From Streptomyces camponoticapitis (GTDB lineage Bacteria; Actinomycetota; Actinomycetes; Streptomycetales; Streptomycetaceae), in assembly GCF_014646115.1 (NCBI RefSeq), contig NZ_BMMV01000041.1:1-41006 (forward strand): a stretch of DNA of 41,006 nt, written 5' to 3'. The notes beneath the pieces were generated by a model. The model had not been told where the DNA came from. It searched no databases and saw only the letters and a program-made list of their open reading frames with translations. This document shows positions 25,092 through 33,686 of this stretch, piece by piece. The position numbers were made by a program, and so were the translations under genes. Positions within the stretch are counted from its first letter, which is position 1. Every line of letters starts with the position of its first letter.

Positions 25092-26369
25092 TCAGCCGAC
25101 GCGGTCCAGCACGATCGGGGCCGGGGTGAACTCGGTGCCGGCCGGGGCGATGTCGTACGACGCCGTCAGCGATTCGAGCGCGTAGTCGAACTTGTCCGGG
25201 GTGTCCGTGTGCAGCGTGAGCAGCGGCTGCCCCGCCGTCACGGTATCGCCCGGCTTGGCGTGCAGTTCCACGCCCGCGCCCGCCTGCACCACGTCCTCCT
25301 TGCGGGCGCGGCCCGCGCCCAGGCGCCAGGCGGCGACGCCGACGTCGTACGCGTCGAGCCGGGTCAGCACCCCCGAGGCCGGCGCGGTGACGACCTGCTG
25401 CTCGCGCGCCACCGGGAGCGCCGCGTCCGAGTCGCCGCCCTGGGCCGCGATCATCCGCCGCCAGACGTCCATCGCCGAGCCGTCGGCCAGCGCCTTCGCC
25501 GGGTCGGCGTCCGGCAGGCCCGCCGCGGTCAGCATCTCGCGGGCCAGGGCCAGCGTCAGTTCGACCACGTCGGCGGGGCCGCCGCCCGCGAGGACCTCGA
25601 CCGATTCCCGTACCTCCAGGGCGTTGCCCGCGGTCAGACCGAGCGGGGTCGCCATGTCGGTGAGCAGCGCCACGGTGCGTACCCCGTGGTCGGTGCCGAG
25701 TCCGACCATCGTCGCCGCCAGTTCGCGCGCGTCCTCGACGGTCTTCATGAAGGCGCCGGAGCCAACCTTGACGTCCAGGACCAGCGAGCCGGTGCCCTCG
25801 GCGATCTTCTTGGACATGATCGAGGAGGCGATGAGCGGGATCGCCTCGACGGTGCCGGTGACGTCGCGCAGCGCGTACAGCTTCTTGTCGGCCGGGGCCA
25901 GGCCGTCACCGGCGGCGCAGATCACCGCGCCGGTGGACTCCAGCACGTCCAGCATCTCGGCGTTGGAGATCCGGGCGCGCCAGCCGGGGATGGACTCCAG
26001 CTTGTCGAGGGTGCCGCCGGTGTGGCCGAGGCCGCGCCCGCTGAGCTGCGGTACGGCCGCGCCGCACGCGGCCACCAGCGGCGCGAGCGGCAGCGTGATC
26101 TTGTCGCCGACGCCGCCCGTGGAGTGCTTGTCGGCGGTGGGGCGGGAGAGCGAGGAGAAGTCCATGCGCTCGCCGGAGGCGATCATGGCTGCGGTCCAGC
26201 GGGCGATCTCCGTGCGGTTCATGCCGTTGAGCAGGATCGCCATGGCCAGGGCCGACATCTGCTCGTCGGCGACGTCACCGCGCGTGTAGGCGTCGATGAC
26301 CCAGTCGATCTGCTCGGGGCTCAGCTCGCCGCGGTCCCGCTTGGCGCGGATGACGGAGATGACGTCCAT
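25092..26369 (-). CDS. deoA: Thymidine (pyrimidine nucleoside) phosphorylase
   Basis: A 425-residue family 3 glycosyltransferase-type phosphorylase cleaving thymidine or deoxyuridine to base and deoxyribose-1-phosphate. Visible motifs are the N-terminal helical domain MDVISVIRAKRDRGELSPEQ, the phosphate loop KHSTGGVGDKITLPLAPLVA and the family signature LSGRGLGHTGGTLDKLE. SIMSKKIAEGTGSLVLDVKVG follows, and the C-terminal domain ends TPAPIVLDRVG. ATG 26369 follows AAGGAAAA. It is the last gene of the minus-strand operon bmp-ATPase-two permeases-cdd-deoA, 30 bases after cdd. Its product enters the phosphomutase-DeoC path. Confidence 0.95.
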   Translation of the reverse strand: MDVISVIRAKRDRGELSPEQIDWVIDAYTRGDVADEQMSALAMAILLNGMNRTEIARWTAAMIASGERMDFSSLSRPTADKHSTGGVGDKITLPLAPLVAACGAAVPQLSGRGLGHTGGTLDKLESIPGWRARISNAEMLDVLESTGAVICAAGDGLAPADKKLYALRDVTGTVEAIPLIASSIMSKKIAEGTGSLVLDVKVGSGAFMKTVEDARELAATMVGLGTDHGVRTVALLTDMATPLGLTAGNALEVRESVEVLAGGGPADVVELTLALAREMLTAAGLPDADPAKALADGSAMDVWRRMIAAQGGDSDAALPVAREQQVVTAPASGVLTRLDAYDVGVAAWRLGAGRARKEDVVQAGAGVELHAKPGDTVTAGQPLLTLHTDTPDKFDYALESLTASYDIAPAGTEFTPAPIVLDRVG

Positions 26370-26399
26370 GGTTTTCCTTACAGCGGGTGCGGGTGGGTG

Positions 26400-26810
26400 T
26401 TACGAGAGGTGCTGCGGGCCGAAGGCCTGGGGCAGCATCTCGGAGAGCGGGAGAACCCCCGCCGGGGTGTCGAGCAGCAGCCCGGGGCCGCCGAACTCGT
26501 ACAGCAGCTGACGGCACCGGCCGCACGGCACCAGGAGCGCGCCCGCGCCGTCCACGCAGCTGAAGTGCGTGAGCCGGCCGCCGCCCGTGGCGTGCAGCTC
26601 CGAGACGAGCCCGCACTCGGCGCACAGCCCGAGGCCGTACGAGGCGTTCTCGACGTTGCAGCCGGTGACGGTGCGGCCGTCGTCCGCCAGGGCGGCGGCG
26701 CCGACCGGGTAGCCCGAATACGGCGCGTACGCACGAGACATGGCGTCCCGGGCCGCCGAGCGCAGGGTCTCCCAGTCGACGCTGCCGCTGCCGTCACCGG
26801 TGTCCGTCAT
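26400..26810 (-). CDS. cdd: Cytidine deaminase
   Basis: A 136-residue tetrameric-type cytidine deaminase, converting (deoxy)cytidine to (deoxy)uridine, the substrate for pyrimidine phosphorolysis. The zinc site is intact: CAEC with catalytic Glu in YGLGLCAECGLVSELHA, and PCGRCRQ. The N-terminal AYAPYSGYPVGAAAL and CNVENASYG bind substrate. ATG 26810 overlaps the upstream permease stop (ATGA) and is preceded by AGGGAA, so it is translationally coupled to the importer. Confidence 0.95.
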   Translation of the reverse strand: MTDTGDGSGSVDWETLRSAARDAMSRAYAPYSGYPVGAAALADDGRTVTGCNVENASYGLGLCAECGLVSELHATGGGRLTHFSCVDGAGALLVPCGRCRQLLYEFGGPGLLLDTPAGVLPLSEMLPQAFGPQHLS

Positions 26811-28072
26811 GTTCCCTGGCCTCTTCGATAGGTCATGCCGTTGGCCTTGGGCATCCGCAGTCGTTGCGCGGACAGGGCCAGGACCAGCAGCGTCGTCACA
26901 TAGGGGGCCGCGTCGACGAACTGGCTCGGCACCTGGTCCGTCAGGGCGTACCAGATGAAGAGCAGCGCGGAGACGGCCGCCGAGATCACGGCGGAGACGT
27001 ACTTGCGCTTGTAGAGCTGCCAGCCCACGACGAGCACCAGCAGGATCGCCAGCAGAAGCAGCATCGCGTGCACGTTCTCGGCGCCGCCGCGCAGCTTCAG
27101 GCTGTCGGTGAAGCCGAACAGACCGGCGCCCATCGCCATGCCGCCCGGCATCCAGTTGCCGAAGATCATCGCGGCGAGACCGATGTAGCCACGTCCGCCG
27201 GTCTGGTTCTCCTGGTAGATGCCGGTGGCGACGATCGCCAGGAAGGCGCCGCCGAGTCCCGCGAGTCCGCCGGAGACGGTGACGGCGATGTACTTGTACT
27301 TGTAGACGTTCACGCCGAGCGTCTCGGCGGCGATCGGGTTCTCGCCGCAGGAGCGCAGCCGCAGCCCGAAGGACGTACGCCACAGCACCCACCAGGTGCC
27401 CGGGATCAGCAGCAGGGCGACGATCGTCAGCAGGGACAGGCCCGTCACCAGACCGCCGAGCACGCCGGCGATGTCGGAGATCAGGAACCAGTGTTTCTGT
27501 TGGAGATCGGTCAGGAAGTCGGCGAGCCCTGGAACGGTGATCTCGGTGATCGAGTCGATGCGTGGGGACTGCTTGGAGGAGCCGCCCGGTTCGTTGGCGA
27601 AGGTGAAGTTGGAGAGGTAGCGGGTCACGCCGACGGCGAGGATGTTGATGGCCACACCGGAGACGATGTGGTTGACGCCGAAGGTGACGGTGACGATCGC
27701 GTGCAGCAGGCCGCCGAGCGCCCCGCCGAGTATGCCGAACAGGACACCGACCCAGGGACCCCACTGGAATCCGGCCCAGGCGCCGAACCATGTGCCGAGG
27801 ACCATCATCCCTTCGAGCCCGATGTTGATGACGCCCGCCCGTTCGGCCCACAGGCCGCCGAGTCCGGCGAGACCGATGGGTACGGCGAGTTCGAGCGCCC
27901 CGGCCACCTGTCCTACGGAGGTGATGTCCTCGGCGCCGCTGATGAGCCGGACCAGGGAGATCAGGGCCAGTCCGCCGGCGATGATCAGCAGAACGACGGG
28001 CAGCGTGAGCTTGCGCCGGCCGCCGCCCTTCTTGGGAGCCGCACTCGCTGCGGTAACGGTGCTGGTACTCAC
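26807..28072 (-). CDS. Nucleoside ABC transporter permease (BMP-associated, second subunit)
   Basis: A 421-residue membrane permease of the BPD_transp_2 type. It has about ten hydrophobic helices and the conserved INIGLEGMMVLGTWFGAWAG segment, then GVNHIVSGVAINILAVGVTRYL. The coupling loop SCGENPIAAETLGVNVYKYK contacts the ATPase. The pattern matches YufQ/NupQ-like partners of BMP lipoproteins, which import nucleosides. GTG 28072 overlaps the stop of the first permease as GTGA, and its own stop overlaps the cdd start as ATGA. Together with the first permease it would form the heterodimeric channel. Confidence 0.92.
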   Translation of the reverse strand: MSTSTVTAASAAPKKGGGRRKLTLPVVLLIIAGGLALISLVRLISGAEDITSVGQVAGALELAVPIGLAGLGGLWAERAGVINIGLEGMMVLGTWFGAWAGFQWGPWVGVLFGILGGALGGLLHAIVTVTFGVNHIVSGVAINILAVGVTRYLSNFTFANEPGGSSKQSPRIDSITEITVPGLADFLTDLQQKHWFLISDIAGVLGGLVTGLSLLTIVALLLIPGTWWVLWRTSFGLRLRSCGENPIAAETLGVNVYKYKYIAVTVSGGLAGLGGAFLAIVATGIYQENQTGGRGYIGLAAMIFGNWMPGGMAMGAGLFGFTDSLKLRGGAENVHAMLLLLAILLVLVVGWQLYKRKYVSAVISAAVSALLFIWYALTDQVPSQFVDAAPYVTTLLVLALSAQRLRMPKANGMTYRRGQGT

Positions 28073-29211
28073 AAGGCAGCCCCCTTGTCACTCGTGGATT
28101 CGGCGTCGGCGTCGGTCTTGATCGCGCCGCCGGCGGCGAGTTCCTCGCCGACCTTCTGCTGTTGGCGGCGGAGCCCGTAGCGGCGGACCAGCTCGTAACT
28201 GACCACGACCGAGATCACGATCAGGCCCTGCATGATCGTCGCGATCTCCTTCTCGTACCCGTACTGGTCGAGGGAGGCGGACGACTTGTCGAGGAAGGCG
28301 ATCAGCAGCGCGCTGAACGCGATGCCGAGCGGATGGTTGCGGCCCAGCAGCGCGATCGTGATACCGGTGAAGCCGAGGCCGGTCGGGAAGTCGAGGCTAT
28401 ACGTGTGGCTGTCGCCCAGCAGGGTCGGCATACCGACGAGACCCGCGACCGCGCCGGAGATCAGCATCGAGGTGAGGATCATCTTCTTGGCGTCGACGCC
28501 GGACGCCTGCGCGGCGCTCTCGCTGGCGCCGGTGGCGCGCAGGTCGAAGCCGAAGCGGGTGCGGCCGAGGACGAACCAGTAGATGACACCGCAGAGCGCG
28601 GCGACGAAGGTGAAGCCGTAGATCTCACCGGCCTCGGCGCCCATGGACAGTCCCGGGAACCAGCCGGACTTCGGGATCTCGCCGGTCGTCAGGTTGTTGG
28701 AGCCGGCGGGCTGCTCACCGAAGTTCTTCGGCAGGATCAGCCAGGCCACGAGGCTGGTGGCGATCGAGTTGAGCATGATCGTGGAGACGACCTCGCTCAC
28801 CCCGCGCGTGGTCTTGAGGATGCCCGCGATGCCGGACCAGAAGGCGCCGACGAGCATCGCCGTGAGGACGATGAGGGCGATCTGGAACGGTCCGGGCAGA
28901 TTCACGCTGGCACCGACGAGCGCCGCCATCATCGCGGCGAGGCGGTACTGGCCGTCGACCCCGATGTTGAAAAGGTTCATCCGGAAACCGACGGCGACGG
29001 CGAGCGCGGCGAGATAGTACGTGCCGGCCTGGTTGACGATCAGGACCTGTACGTCGACGTAGCTCGCCGACTCGAACATGATCCGGTACGGCTCCCACGG
29101 ATTGGTGCCCGAGGCGAGCAGCACCACCGTGGTGAGGACTATGGCGACGACCAGGGCGAGCACCGGGCCGGCCAGGCCCAGGATCAGCCGGTCCTTGTCG
29201 AACTTCTTCAT
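28069..29211 (-). CDS. Nucleoside ABC transporter permease (BMP-associated, first subunit)
   Basis: A 380-residue permease of the same family as its downstream partner. An N-terminal helix (LILGLAGPVLALVVAIVLTT) is followed by AVGFRMNLFNIGVDGQYRLA, the sequence shared by this class. About eight further helices and the coupling loop RATGASESAAQASGVDAKKM follow. The C-terminal 50 residues are charged and cytoplasmic. The ATG overlaps the ATPase stop (ATGA). It forms the transmembrane pore with the second permease. Confidence 0.92.
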   Translation of the reverse strand: MKKFDKDRLILGLAGPVLALVVAIVLTTVVLLASGTNPWEPYRIMFESASYVDVQVLIVNQAGTYYLAALAVAVGFRMNLFNIGVDGQYRLAAMMAALVGASVNLPGPFQIALIVLTAMLVGAFWSGIAGILKTTRGVSEVVSTIMLNSIATSLVAWLILPKNFGEQPAGSNNLTTGEIPKSGWFPGLSMGAEAGEIYGFTFVAALCGVIYWFVLGRTRFGFDLRATGASESAAQASGVDAKKMILTSMLISGAVAGLVGMPTLLGDSHTYSLDFPTGLGFTGITIALLGRNHPLGIAFSALLIAFLDKSSASLDQYGYEKEIATIMQGLIVISVVVSYELVRRYGLRRQQQKVGEELAAGGAIKTDADAESTSDKGAAL

Positions 29212-30770
29212 CGGGCCTCGTCCTCCGGGGCTGCCTCAAGATGGCCGGTCGCGGCGCCGGTCATGGCGGTGCCCAGCTCCTCCGGGGTGATGGTGGCGGG
29301 ATCGGCGTCGGCGACGAGCCGGCCGCGGTACATCACGCGCAGGGTGTCGGAGAGCCCGATCAGCTCGTCCAGGTCGGCGGAGATCAGCAGCACCGCGAGC
29401 CCGTCGCTGCGCGCGGCCTTGATCTGGTCCCAGATCTGGGCCTGCGCGCCGACATCGACGCCGCGCGTCGGGTGGGCGGCGATCAGCAGCTTCGGGAGGT
29501 GGCTCATCTCGCGGCCGACGATCAGCTTCTGCTGGTTGCCGCCGGAGAGGGACGAGGCCGTGACGTCGATGCCGGGTGTACGGACGTCGTACTCGACCAC
29601 GATGCGCCGGGTGTCGGCGCGGGCGGCCTTGGGGTCGAGGAGTCCGCGCCGGCTGTTGGGGCGCTCGGTGACATGGCCGAGGATGCGGTTCTCCCACAGC
29701 GGCGACTCAAGCAGCAGTCCGTGCCGGTGCCGGTCCTCGGGGATGTAGCCGATGCCGCTCTCGCGGCGCTCACGGGTGGGCGCGTGCGAGATGTCGGCGG
29801 TGTCGAGGGTGATGACGCCGCCGTCCGGGTCGCGCAGACCCATCAGCGTCTCGATCAGCTCGGTCTGGCCGTTGCCCTCGACGCCCGCGATGCCCAGGAC
29901 CTCGCCGCGGTGGATGGTGAAGCCGATCTCGGAAAGGACCTCGCGTACGACGCCGTCCGAGTCGGTGGCGGTCAGCCTCAGGTCCGCGACCTTGAGGACC
30001 GGCACGTCGGTGACGGTCGACTCGCGGGTCTCGGGCGAGGGGAGTTCACTGCCGACCATCAGCTCGGCGAGCTGCTTGGTGGTGGTGCTGGCGGGGTCGG
30101 CCGTGCCCACGGTCGTACCGCGTCGTATGACGGTGATGTCGTCGGCGACGGACAGCACCTCACCGAGCTTGTGCGAGATGAAGATGACGGTGAGGCCCTC
30201 TGCCTTGAGTTCACGCAGGTTGTCGAAGAGGGCGTCGACCTCCTGCGGGACGAGGACCGCGGTGGGCTCGTCGAGGATGAGTATGCGGGCGCCCCGGTAG
30301 AGGACCTTGAGGATCTCCACGCGCTGGCGGTCGGCGACGCCGAGGTCTTCGACGTAGGCATCGGGGCGGACGCCGAGGCCGTACGCCTCCGAGATCTCGC
30401 CTATCTTGTTCCGCGCCGCCTGCCCGATGCCGTACAGCTTCTCGGCCCCGAGAACGACGTTCTCCAGGACGGTCAGGTTGTCGGCCAGCATGAAGTGCTG
30501 GTGCACCATGCCGATGCCGCGCGCGATGGCGTCGGCCGGGCTGTTGAAGGTGACCTGGTCGCCGTCGACGGTGATGGTCCCCTCGTCCGGCTTCTGCATG
30601 CCGTAGAGGATCTTCATCAGGGTCGACTTGCCGGCACCGTTCTCGCCGACGAGGGCGTGCACGGTGCCCTTGTTGATGGTGATGCCGATGTCGTGGTTGG
30701 CGATGACACCGGGGAACCGCTTGGTGATGCCGCGCAGCTCTACGGCGGGCGGACTGCTGGACGCGTTGAT
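29208..30770 (-). CDS. Nucleoside ABC transporter ATPase (two ATP-binding domains), probable ATC start
   Basis: A duplicated RbsA/MglA-type ATPase that powers nucleoside import. The first domain has Walker A GENGAGKST (residues 42-50 from the proposed start), a Walker B ILILDEPTAVL and the switch His in VIFISHKLGE. The second has a degenerate GVEGNGQTELIE loop, signature LSGGNQQKLIVGRE and AHPTRGVDVGAQ. The start is odd. The in-frame protein clearly continues upstream of GTG 30662 with PPAVELRGITKRFPGVIANH, but no ATG/GTG/TTG precedes it in that frame. An AAGGAG lies 8 bases before ATC 30770-30768, so I place the start there (520 residues). GTG 30777 is out of frame. A non-canonical start or a base error are both possible. 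Confidence 0.9.
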   Translation of the reverse strand: MNASSSPPAVELRGITKRFPGVIANHDIGITINKGTVHALVGENGAGKSTLMKILYGMQKPDEGTITVDGDQVTFNSPADAIARGIGMVHQHFMLADNLTVLENVVLGAEKLYGIGQAARNKIGEISEAYGLGVRPDAYVEDLGVADRQRVEILKVLYRGARILILDEPTAVLVPQEVDALFDNLRELKAEGLTVIFISHKLGEVLSVADDITVIRRGTTVGTADPASTTTKQLAELMVGSELPSPETRESTVTDVPVLKVADLRLTATDSDGVVREVLSEIGFTIHRGEVLGIAGVEGNGQTELIETLMGLRDPDGGVITLDTADISHAPTRERRESGIGYIPEDRHRHGLLLESPLWENRILGHVTERPNSRRGLLDPKAARADTRRIVVEYDVRTPGIDVTASSLSGGNQQKLIVGREMSHLPKLLIAAHPTRGVDVGAQAQIWDQIKAARSDGLAVLLISADLDELIGLSDTLRVMYRGRLVADADPATITPEELGTAMTGAATGHLEAAPEDEAR

Positions 30771-30852
30771 GACGCACTCTCCTTGGCCGGAAAAGGACCG
30801 GAGGCGGGGCGGAGGGCAGGGCGGGGGTGAAGCTATCGCGCCGGAGGGGCGT

Positions 30853-30864
30853 CTACACGCGTAG
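30853..30864. promoter_or_regulatory. Near-perfect CTACGCGCGTAG operator upstream of the ABC ATPase
   Basis: CTACACGCGTAG differs from the palindrome at one base. It lies 83 bases before the proposed ATPase start, with a possible -10 (TAGCTT, minus strand, 30830-30835) about 17 bases downstream of it. It implies a second promoter within the bmp-ATPase-permease operon. Confidence 0.6.
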
Positions 30865-30904
30865 CGCTGCCGAATCGTGAGCGTAGAACTTGGGGAGAAG
30901 GGGG

Positions 30905-30927
30905 CCGGTTCCGGTGACCGGAACCGG
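30905..30927. repeat. 23-bp near-perfect palindrome between bmp and the ATPase gene
   Basis: CCGGTTCCGGT and its exact reverse complement flank a single central G. It lies about 40 bases upstream of the ATPase operator and directly abuts the bmp terminator hairpin. It could be a second terminator stem or a protein-binding site. Confidence 0.55.
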
Positions 30928-30952
30928 GAGCGGCGGCTCGCGCCGCCGCTCC
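30927..30952 (-). terminator. Hairpin terminator after bmp
   Basis: A perfect 11-bp GC-rich inverted repeat (30927-30937 and 30942-30952) with a 4-base loop lies 12 bases beyond the bmp stop. It could attenuate read-through into the ATPase and permeases, giving more binding protein than transporter. Confidence 0.75.
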
Positions 30953-30964
30953 GGGCCCGTGGTG

Positions 30965-32020
30965 TTACGGGGTGGTCTTGACGGTGATCTTGCCGTCGAT
31001 GATTTCCTGCTTGGCCTTGTCCACGGCGGCGGTCACTTCGGTCATCTTGACGTAGGCCGGGTTGGTGTCGGTGAGGCCGACACCCTCCTTGTCCAGGCCG
31101 TACCGGATCTCACCGCCCTGCGGCTTGCCGTCGGCGACCGACTTGATCAGGTTGTAGACCGCGTCGGAGACGTCCTTGGTGGCCGACGTCAGGATGCTGT
31201 CCTTGTACTGGGCGAGACCGGCCTGCGCGTACTGGTCGGAGTCGACACCGATGCTCCACTTACCGGCGCCCGCGGTCGAGACCGCCTCGATCGAGCCGGA
31301 GCCCGCCAGACCGGCCGCCGCGTAGATCACGTCGGCCTTCTTGTCGAGTTGGCCCTGGGCGGCGGCCTTGCCGAGGTCGGGCTTGGAGAAGCCCTCGAAG
31401 TTCGGCGGCTGGGTCAGGTACTGCGAGAGCACCTTCACCGACGGGTCGGTGTCCTTGACGCCCTGGGCGTAGCCCGCCTCGAACTTCTTGATCAGCGGGG
31501 TCTCGACGCCACCGATGAAACCGACGGTCTTGGACTTGGTGGTCTTGGCCGCGGCGACACCGGCGAGGTAGGAGCCCTGCTCCTCGTTGAAGACCATGTT
31601 GGCGATGTTGTCGCCGGTCACCGAGGAGTCGTCGATTATGCCGAAGGTCGTCTTCGGGAACTTCGGGGCGACCTTCTTGATGGCCGGCGCGTAGGCGAAG
31701 CCGACGCCGATCACCGGGTTGTTGCCGGAGCGGGCCAGCTCGGTCAGACGCTGGATCTTGTCCGCGTCGGCCTCGCCGTCGGACGGCTCGGCGTCGTTGC
31801 CCTTTATCTTGAGGTCCTTCTCGGCCTTCGCCAGACCCGCGTACGCGGCGTCGTTGAAGGACTGGTCACCGCGGCCGCCGATGTCGTAGGCGATGGCGAC
31901 GCTCTTCTCCTTCGAGTCGGACGCGGCGTCCGACGAGGAGGTGTTGCCACACGCGGTGGCGGTGAGCGCGAGCGCCGCGGACGCGACGCCCACGGTTGCG
32001 ATCCTGGTGATCCGGCGCAA
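30965..32020 (-). CDS. bmpA: BMP-family nucleoside-binding lipoprotein
   Basis: A 351-residue extracytoplasmic solute-binding lipoprotein of the basic-membrane-protein (PnrA/Med) family, which delivers nucleosides to the ABC importer encoded next. The signal peptide ends in lipobox LTATAC (Cys24). Family motifs are IAYDIGGRGDQSFNDAAYAG, VGFAYAPAI, GSYLAGVAA, GFIGGVETP, VIYAAAGLAGSGSIEA and GVDSDQYAQAG. TTG 32020 is chosen, giving the basic N-terminus MRRITRIATV: GAAGGAG sits 6 bases upstream, while an earlier in-frame TTG at 32035 is part of that Shine-Dalgarno. A degenerate copy of the nucleoside operator lies about 60 bases upstream. Confidence 0.93.
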   Translation of the reverse strand: MRRITRIATVGVASAALALTATACGNTSSSDAASDSKEKSVAIAYDIGGRGDQSFNDAAYAGLAKAEKDLKIKGNDAEPSDGEADADKIQRLTELARSGNNPVIGVGFAYAPAIKKVAPKFPKTTFGIIDDSSVTGDNIANMVFNEEQGSYLAGVAAAKTTKSKTVGFIGGVETPLIKKFEAGYAQGVKDTDPSVKVLSQYLTQPPNFEGFSKPDLGKAAAQGQLDKKADVIYAAAGLAGSGSIEAVSTAGAGKWSIGVDSDQYAQAGLAQYKDSILTSATKDVSDAVYNLIKSVADGKPQGGEIRYGLDKEGVGLTDTNPAYVKMTEVTAAVDKAKQEIIDGKITVKTTP

Positions 32021-32078
32021 GGGAGGCTCCTTCAAAGCGACCTAAGCGCCTCTTCCGGCGCTGGTTTCGCCGCGATCG

Positions 32079-32090
32079 TAACGCGCGTAG
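32079..32090. promoter_or_regulatory. Degenerate CTACGCGCGTAG operator upstream of bmp
   Basis: TAACGCGCGTAG matches 10 of 12 bases; on the minus strand the left half CTACGCGCG is intact. A -10-like TACGAT (32075-32080, minus) overlaps its weaker end. The bmp start is about 55 bases downstream. Confidence 0.55.
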
Positions 32091-32178
32091 ATGTCAGATA
32101 AAGCCCCGTACGGAAGCTGTTATCGGATCGTCGCGAACAGGAGGTGTGACGTCCGATTACGGGAAGGGGCACCCCCGG

Positions 32179-33420
32179 TTACGAACGGTCGCCGTCGATG
32201 AGCGCGGCCGCGGTGAAAAGCTCCACACCGACCTGAATCGCCCTTTCGTCCACGTCGAAATCACCCCTGTGCAGATCGTGCCGGGCGGTGTCGCCCGGTG
32301 TCCGCACGCCGAGCCTCGCCATCGCGCCGGGGACCTGCTCCAGATACCAGGAGAAGTCCTCGCCGCCGAGGCTCTGCTCGGTGTCCTCGATCGACTGCGG
32401 GCCGCGTCGCGCGGTCTGGGCGTCCCGCAGCAGCTCCGCGATCACCAGGTCGTTGACGACCGGCGGCACGCCGCGCACATAGTTGATCTGCGACTTGGCG
32501 TGGTAGAGCGCGGAGATCTCGTCGATCGCCGCGTGCACCAGGTCCGGCGCCTCGCGCCAGGACTTCAGGTCCAGGCAGCGGACGGTGCCGGACAGTTCGG
32601 CGTGCTGCGGGATGACGTTGCAGGCGTGGCCGGCGGCGATACGGCCCCAGGTGAGCGCGAGGCCGGAGCGGGCGTCGACGCGGCGGGCCAGCAGCGCGGG
32701 CACCTCGGTGGCGACCTTCGCGGCGGCGGTGACCAGGTCGGTGGTCAGATGCGGGCGGGCGGTGTGACCGCCGGGGCCGTCGAGGGCGACCTCCAGCCGG
32801 TCGCAGGCGGAGGTGATCGGGCCGGTGCGCAGGCCGATGGTGCCGACGTCCACGCGCGGGTCGCAGTGCACCGCGATGATCCTGCCGACACCCTCCAGGA
32901 CGCCGGACTCGATGGCGTCGAGGGCGCCGCCGGGCAGCACCTCCTCGGCGGGCTGGAAGATCAGCCGCACCGGCTGGGGCAGCAGGCCCTCGCGGTCGAG
33001 TTCGGCCAGGACCAGACCGGCGCCGAGGACGGCGGTGGTGTGGACGTCGTGGCCGCAGGCGTGCGCGCGGTCGGGCACGGTGGAGCGGTAGGCCACACCG
33101 GCCTTGGTGTCCGGGATGGGCAGCGCGTCGATGTCCGCGCGGAGGGCGAGCATGGGGCGTACGCCCGTGGCGCCTTCGCGGACGCCGATGTCACAGAAGA
33201 GTCCGGTGCCCGCGGTCAGTACCCGCGGCGAGAGGCCGGCCCGCTCCAGGCGGTGCTTCAGCGCGGCGGTGGTACGGAACTCCTGGTTGCCGAGCTCCGG
33301 GTGCATGTGCATGTCGCGGCGGAAGGCGATCAGCTCGGTACGCAGGTTTTCGGACAGCGTGCCGGGCAGCGCCGTCGCGCTGGGCTCACCGGACAGGTCG
33401 GCCTGGGACTCACGGGACAT
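32179..33420 (-). CDS. M20-family amidohydrolase
   Basis: A 413-residue M20 (AbgB/hippurate hydrolase-like) metallo-amidohydrolase. Motifs are FRRDMHMHPELGNQEFRTTA near the start, metal ligands in RAHACGHDVHTTAVLG, QPAEEVLPGGA, IIAVHCDP and the lid-domain GPGGHTARP. EQSLGGEDFSWYLEQVPGAM lies near the end. It hydrolyses N-acyl or amide bonds; the substrate is unknown. M. tuberculosis has related amidohydrolases (amiA1/amiB1) in its nucleoside-salvage cluster, so the neighbourhood is conserved. ATG 33420 has AGGTGA 8 bases upstream; GTG 33432 is an alternative without one. It is transcribed toward bmp. Confidence 0.88.
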   Translation of the reverse strand: MSRESQADLSGEPSATALPGTLSENLRTELIAFRRDMHMHPELGNQEFRTTAALKHRLERAGLSPRVLTAGTGLFCDIGVREGATGVRPMLALRADIDALPIPDTKAGVAYRSTVPDRAHACGHDVHTTAVLGAGLVLAELDREGLLPQPVRLIFQPAEEVLPGGALDAIESGVLEGVGRIIAVHCDPRVDVGTIGLRTGPITSACDRLEVALDGPGGHTARPHLTTDLVTAAAKVATEVPALLARRVDARSGLALTWGRIAAGHACNVIPQHAELSGTVRCLDLKSWREAPDLVHAAIDEISALYHAKSQINYVRGVPPVVNDLVIAELLRDAQTARRGPQSIEDTEQSLGGEDFSWYLEQVPGAMARLGVRTPGDTARHDLHRGDFDVDERAIQVGVELFTAAALIDGDRS

Positions 33421-33652
33421 CAACTGGTTCACCTGTTGAAGGGTAGGCCCCCGGAGGGGGCAACTGCCCGACGATCAACAAAACTTCAGCCCGAAAGGCG
33501 TAAGAAAACCGGGCGGCGAACGAATAGCCGCATGTCCGGATGGGTAAGCTCTGCCCTCCGTCGCGGAGCGGCAACGGAAAGTTACCTCCGGCGATTACCG
33601 GATGGTGAGATTCCTGGTACGTGGTCCGGGCCGTGGCTGTGGTTCCGGCTGC

Positions 33653-33686
33653 GGCTGCCCGCCACCTCACGCGGAGGCGGGCAGCC
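33653..33686 (-). terminator. Hairpin at the 3' end of the nonulosonate operon
   Basis: An 11-bp perfect inverted repeat (33653-33663 and 33676-33686) with a 12-base loop that contains the stop codon of the GT52-like gene. It probably ends the minus-strand neu operon. Confidence 0.5.

Noticed and set aside
26281..26295. CGCGCGTGTAGG inside deoA as another operator copy
   Set aside because: It matches only one half of the palindrome and lies inside a coding region.
30211..30777. GTG 30777 as the start of the ABC ATPase
   Set aside because: It reads a different frame (Arg/His-rich, no ABC motifs) and lies only one base after the AAGGAG, too close to be used.
33433..33652. A possible riboswitch or small RNA upstream of the amidohydrolase
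   Set aside because: I found no recognisable aptamer core or strong long hairpin here, only weak short inverted repeats.
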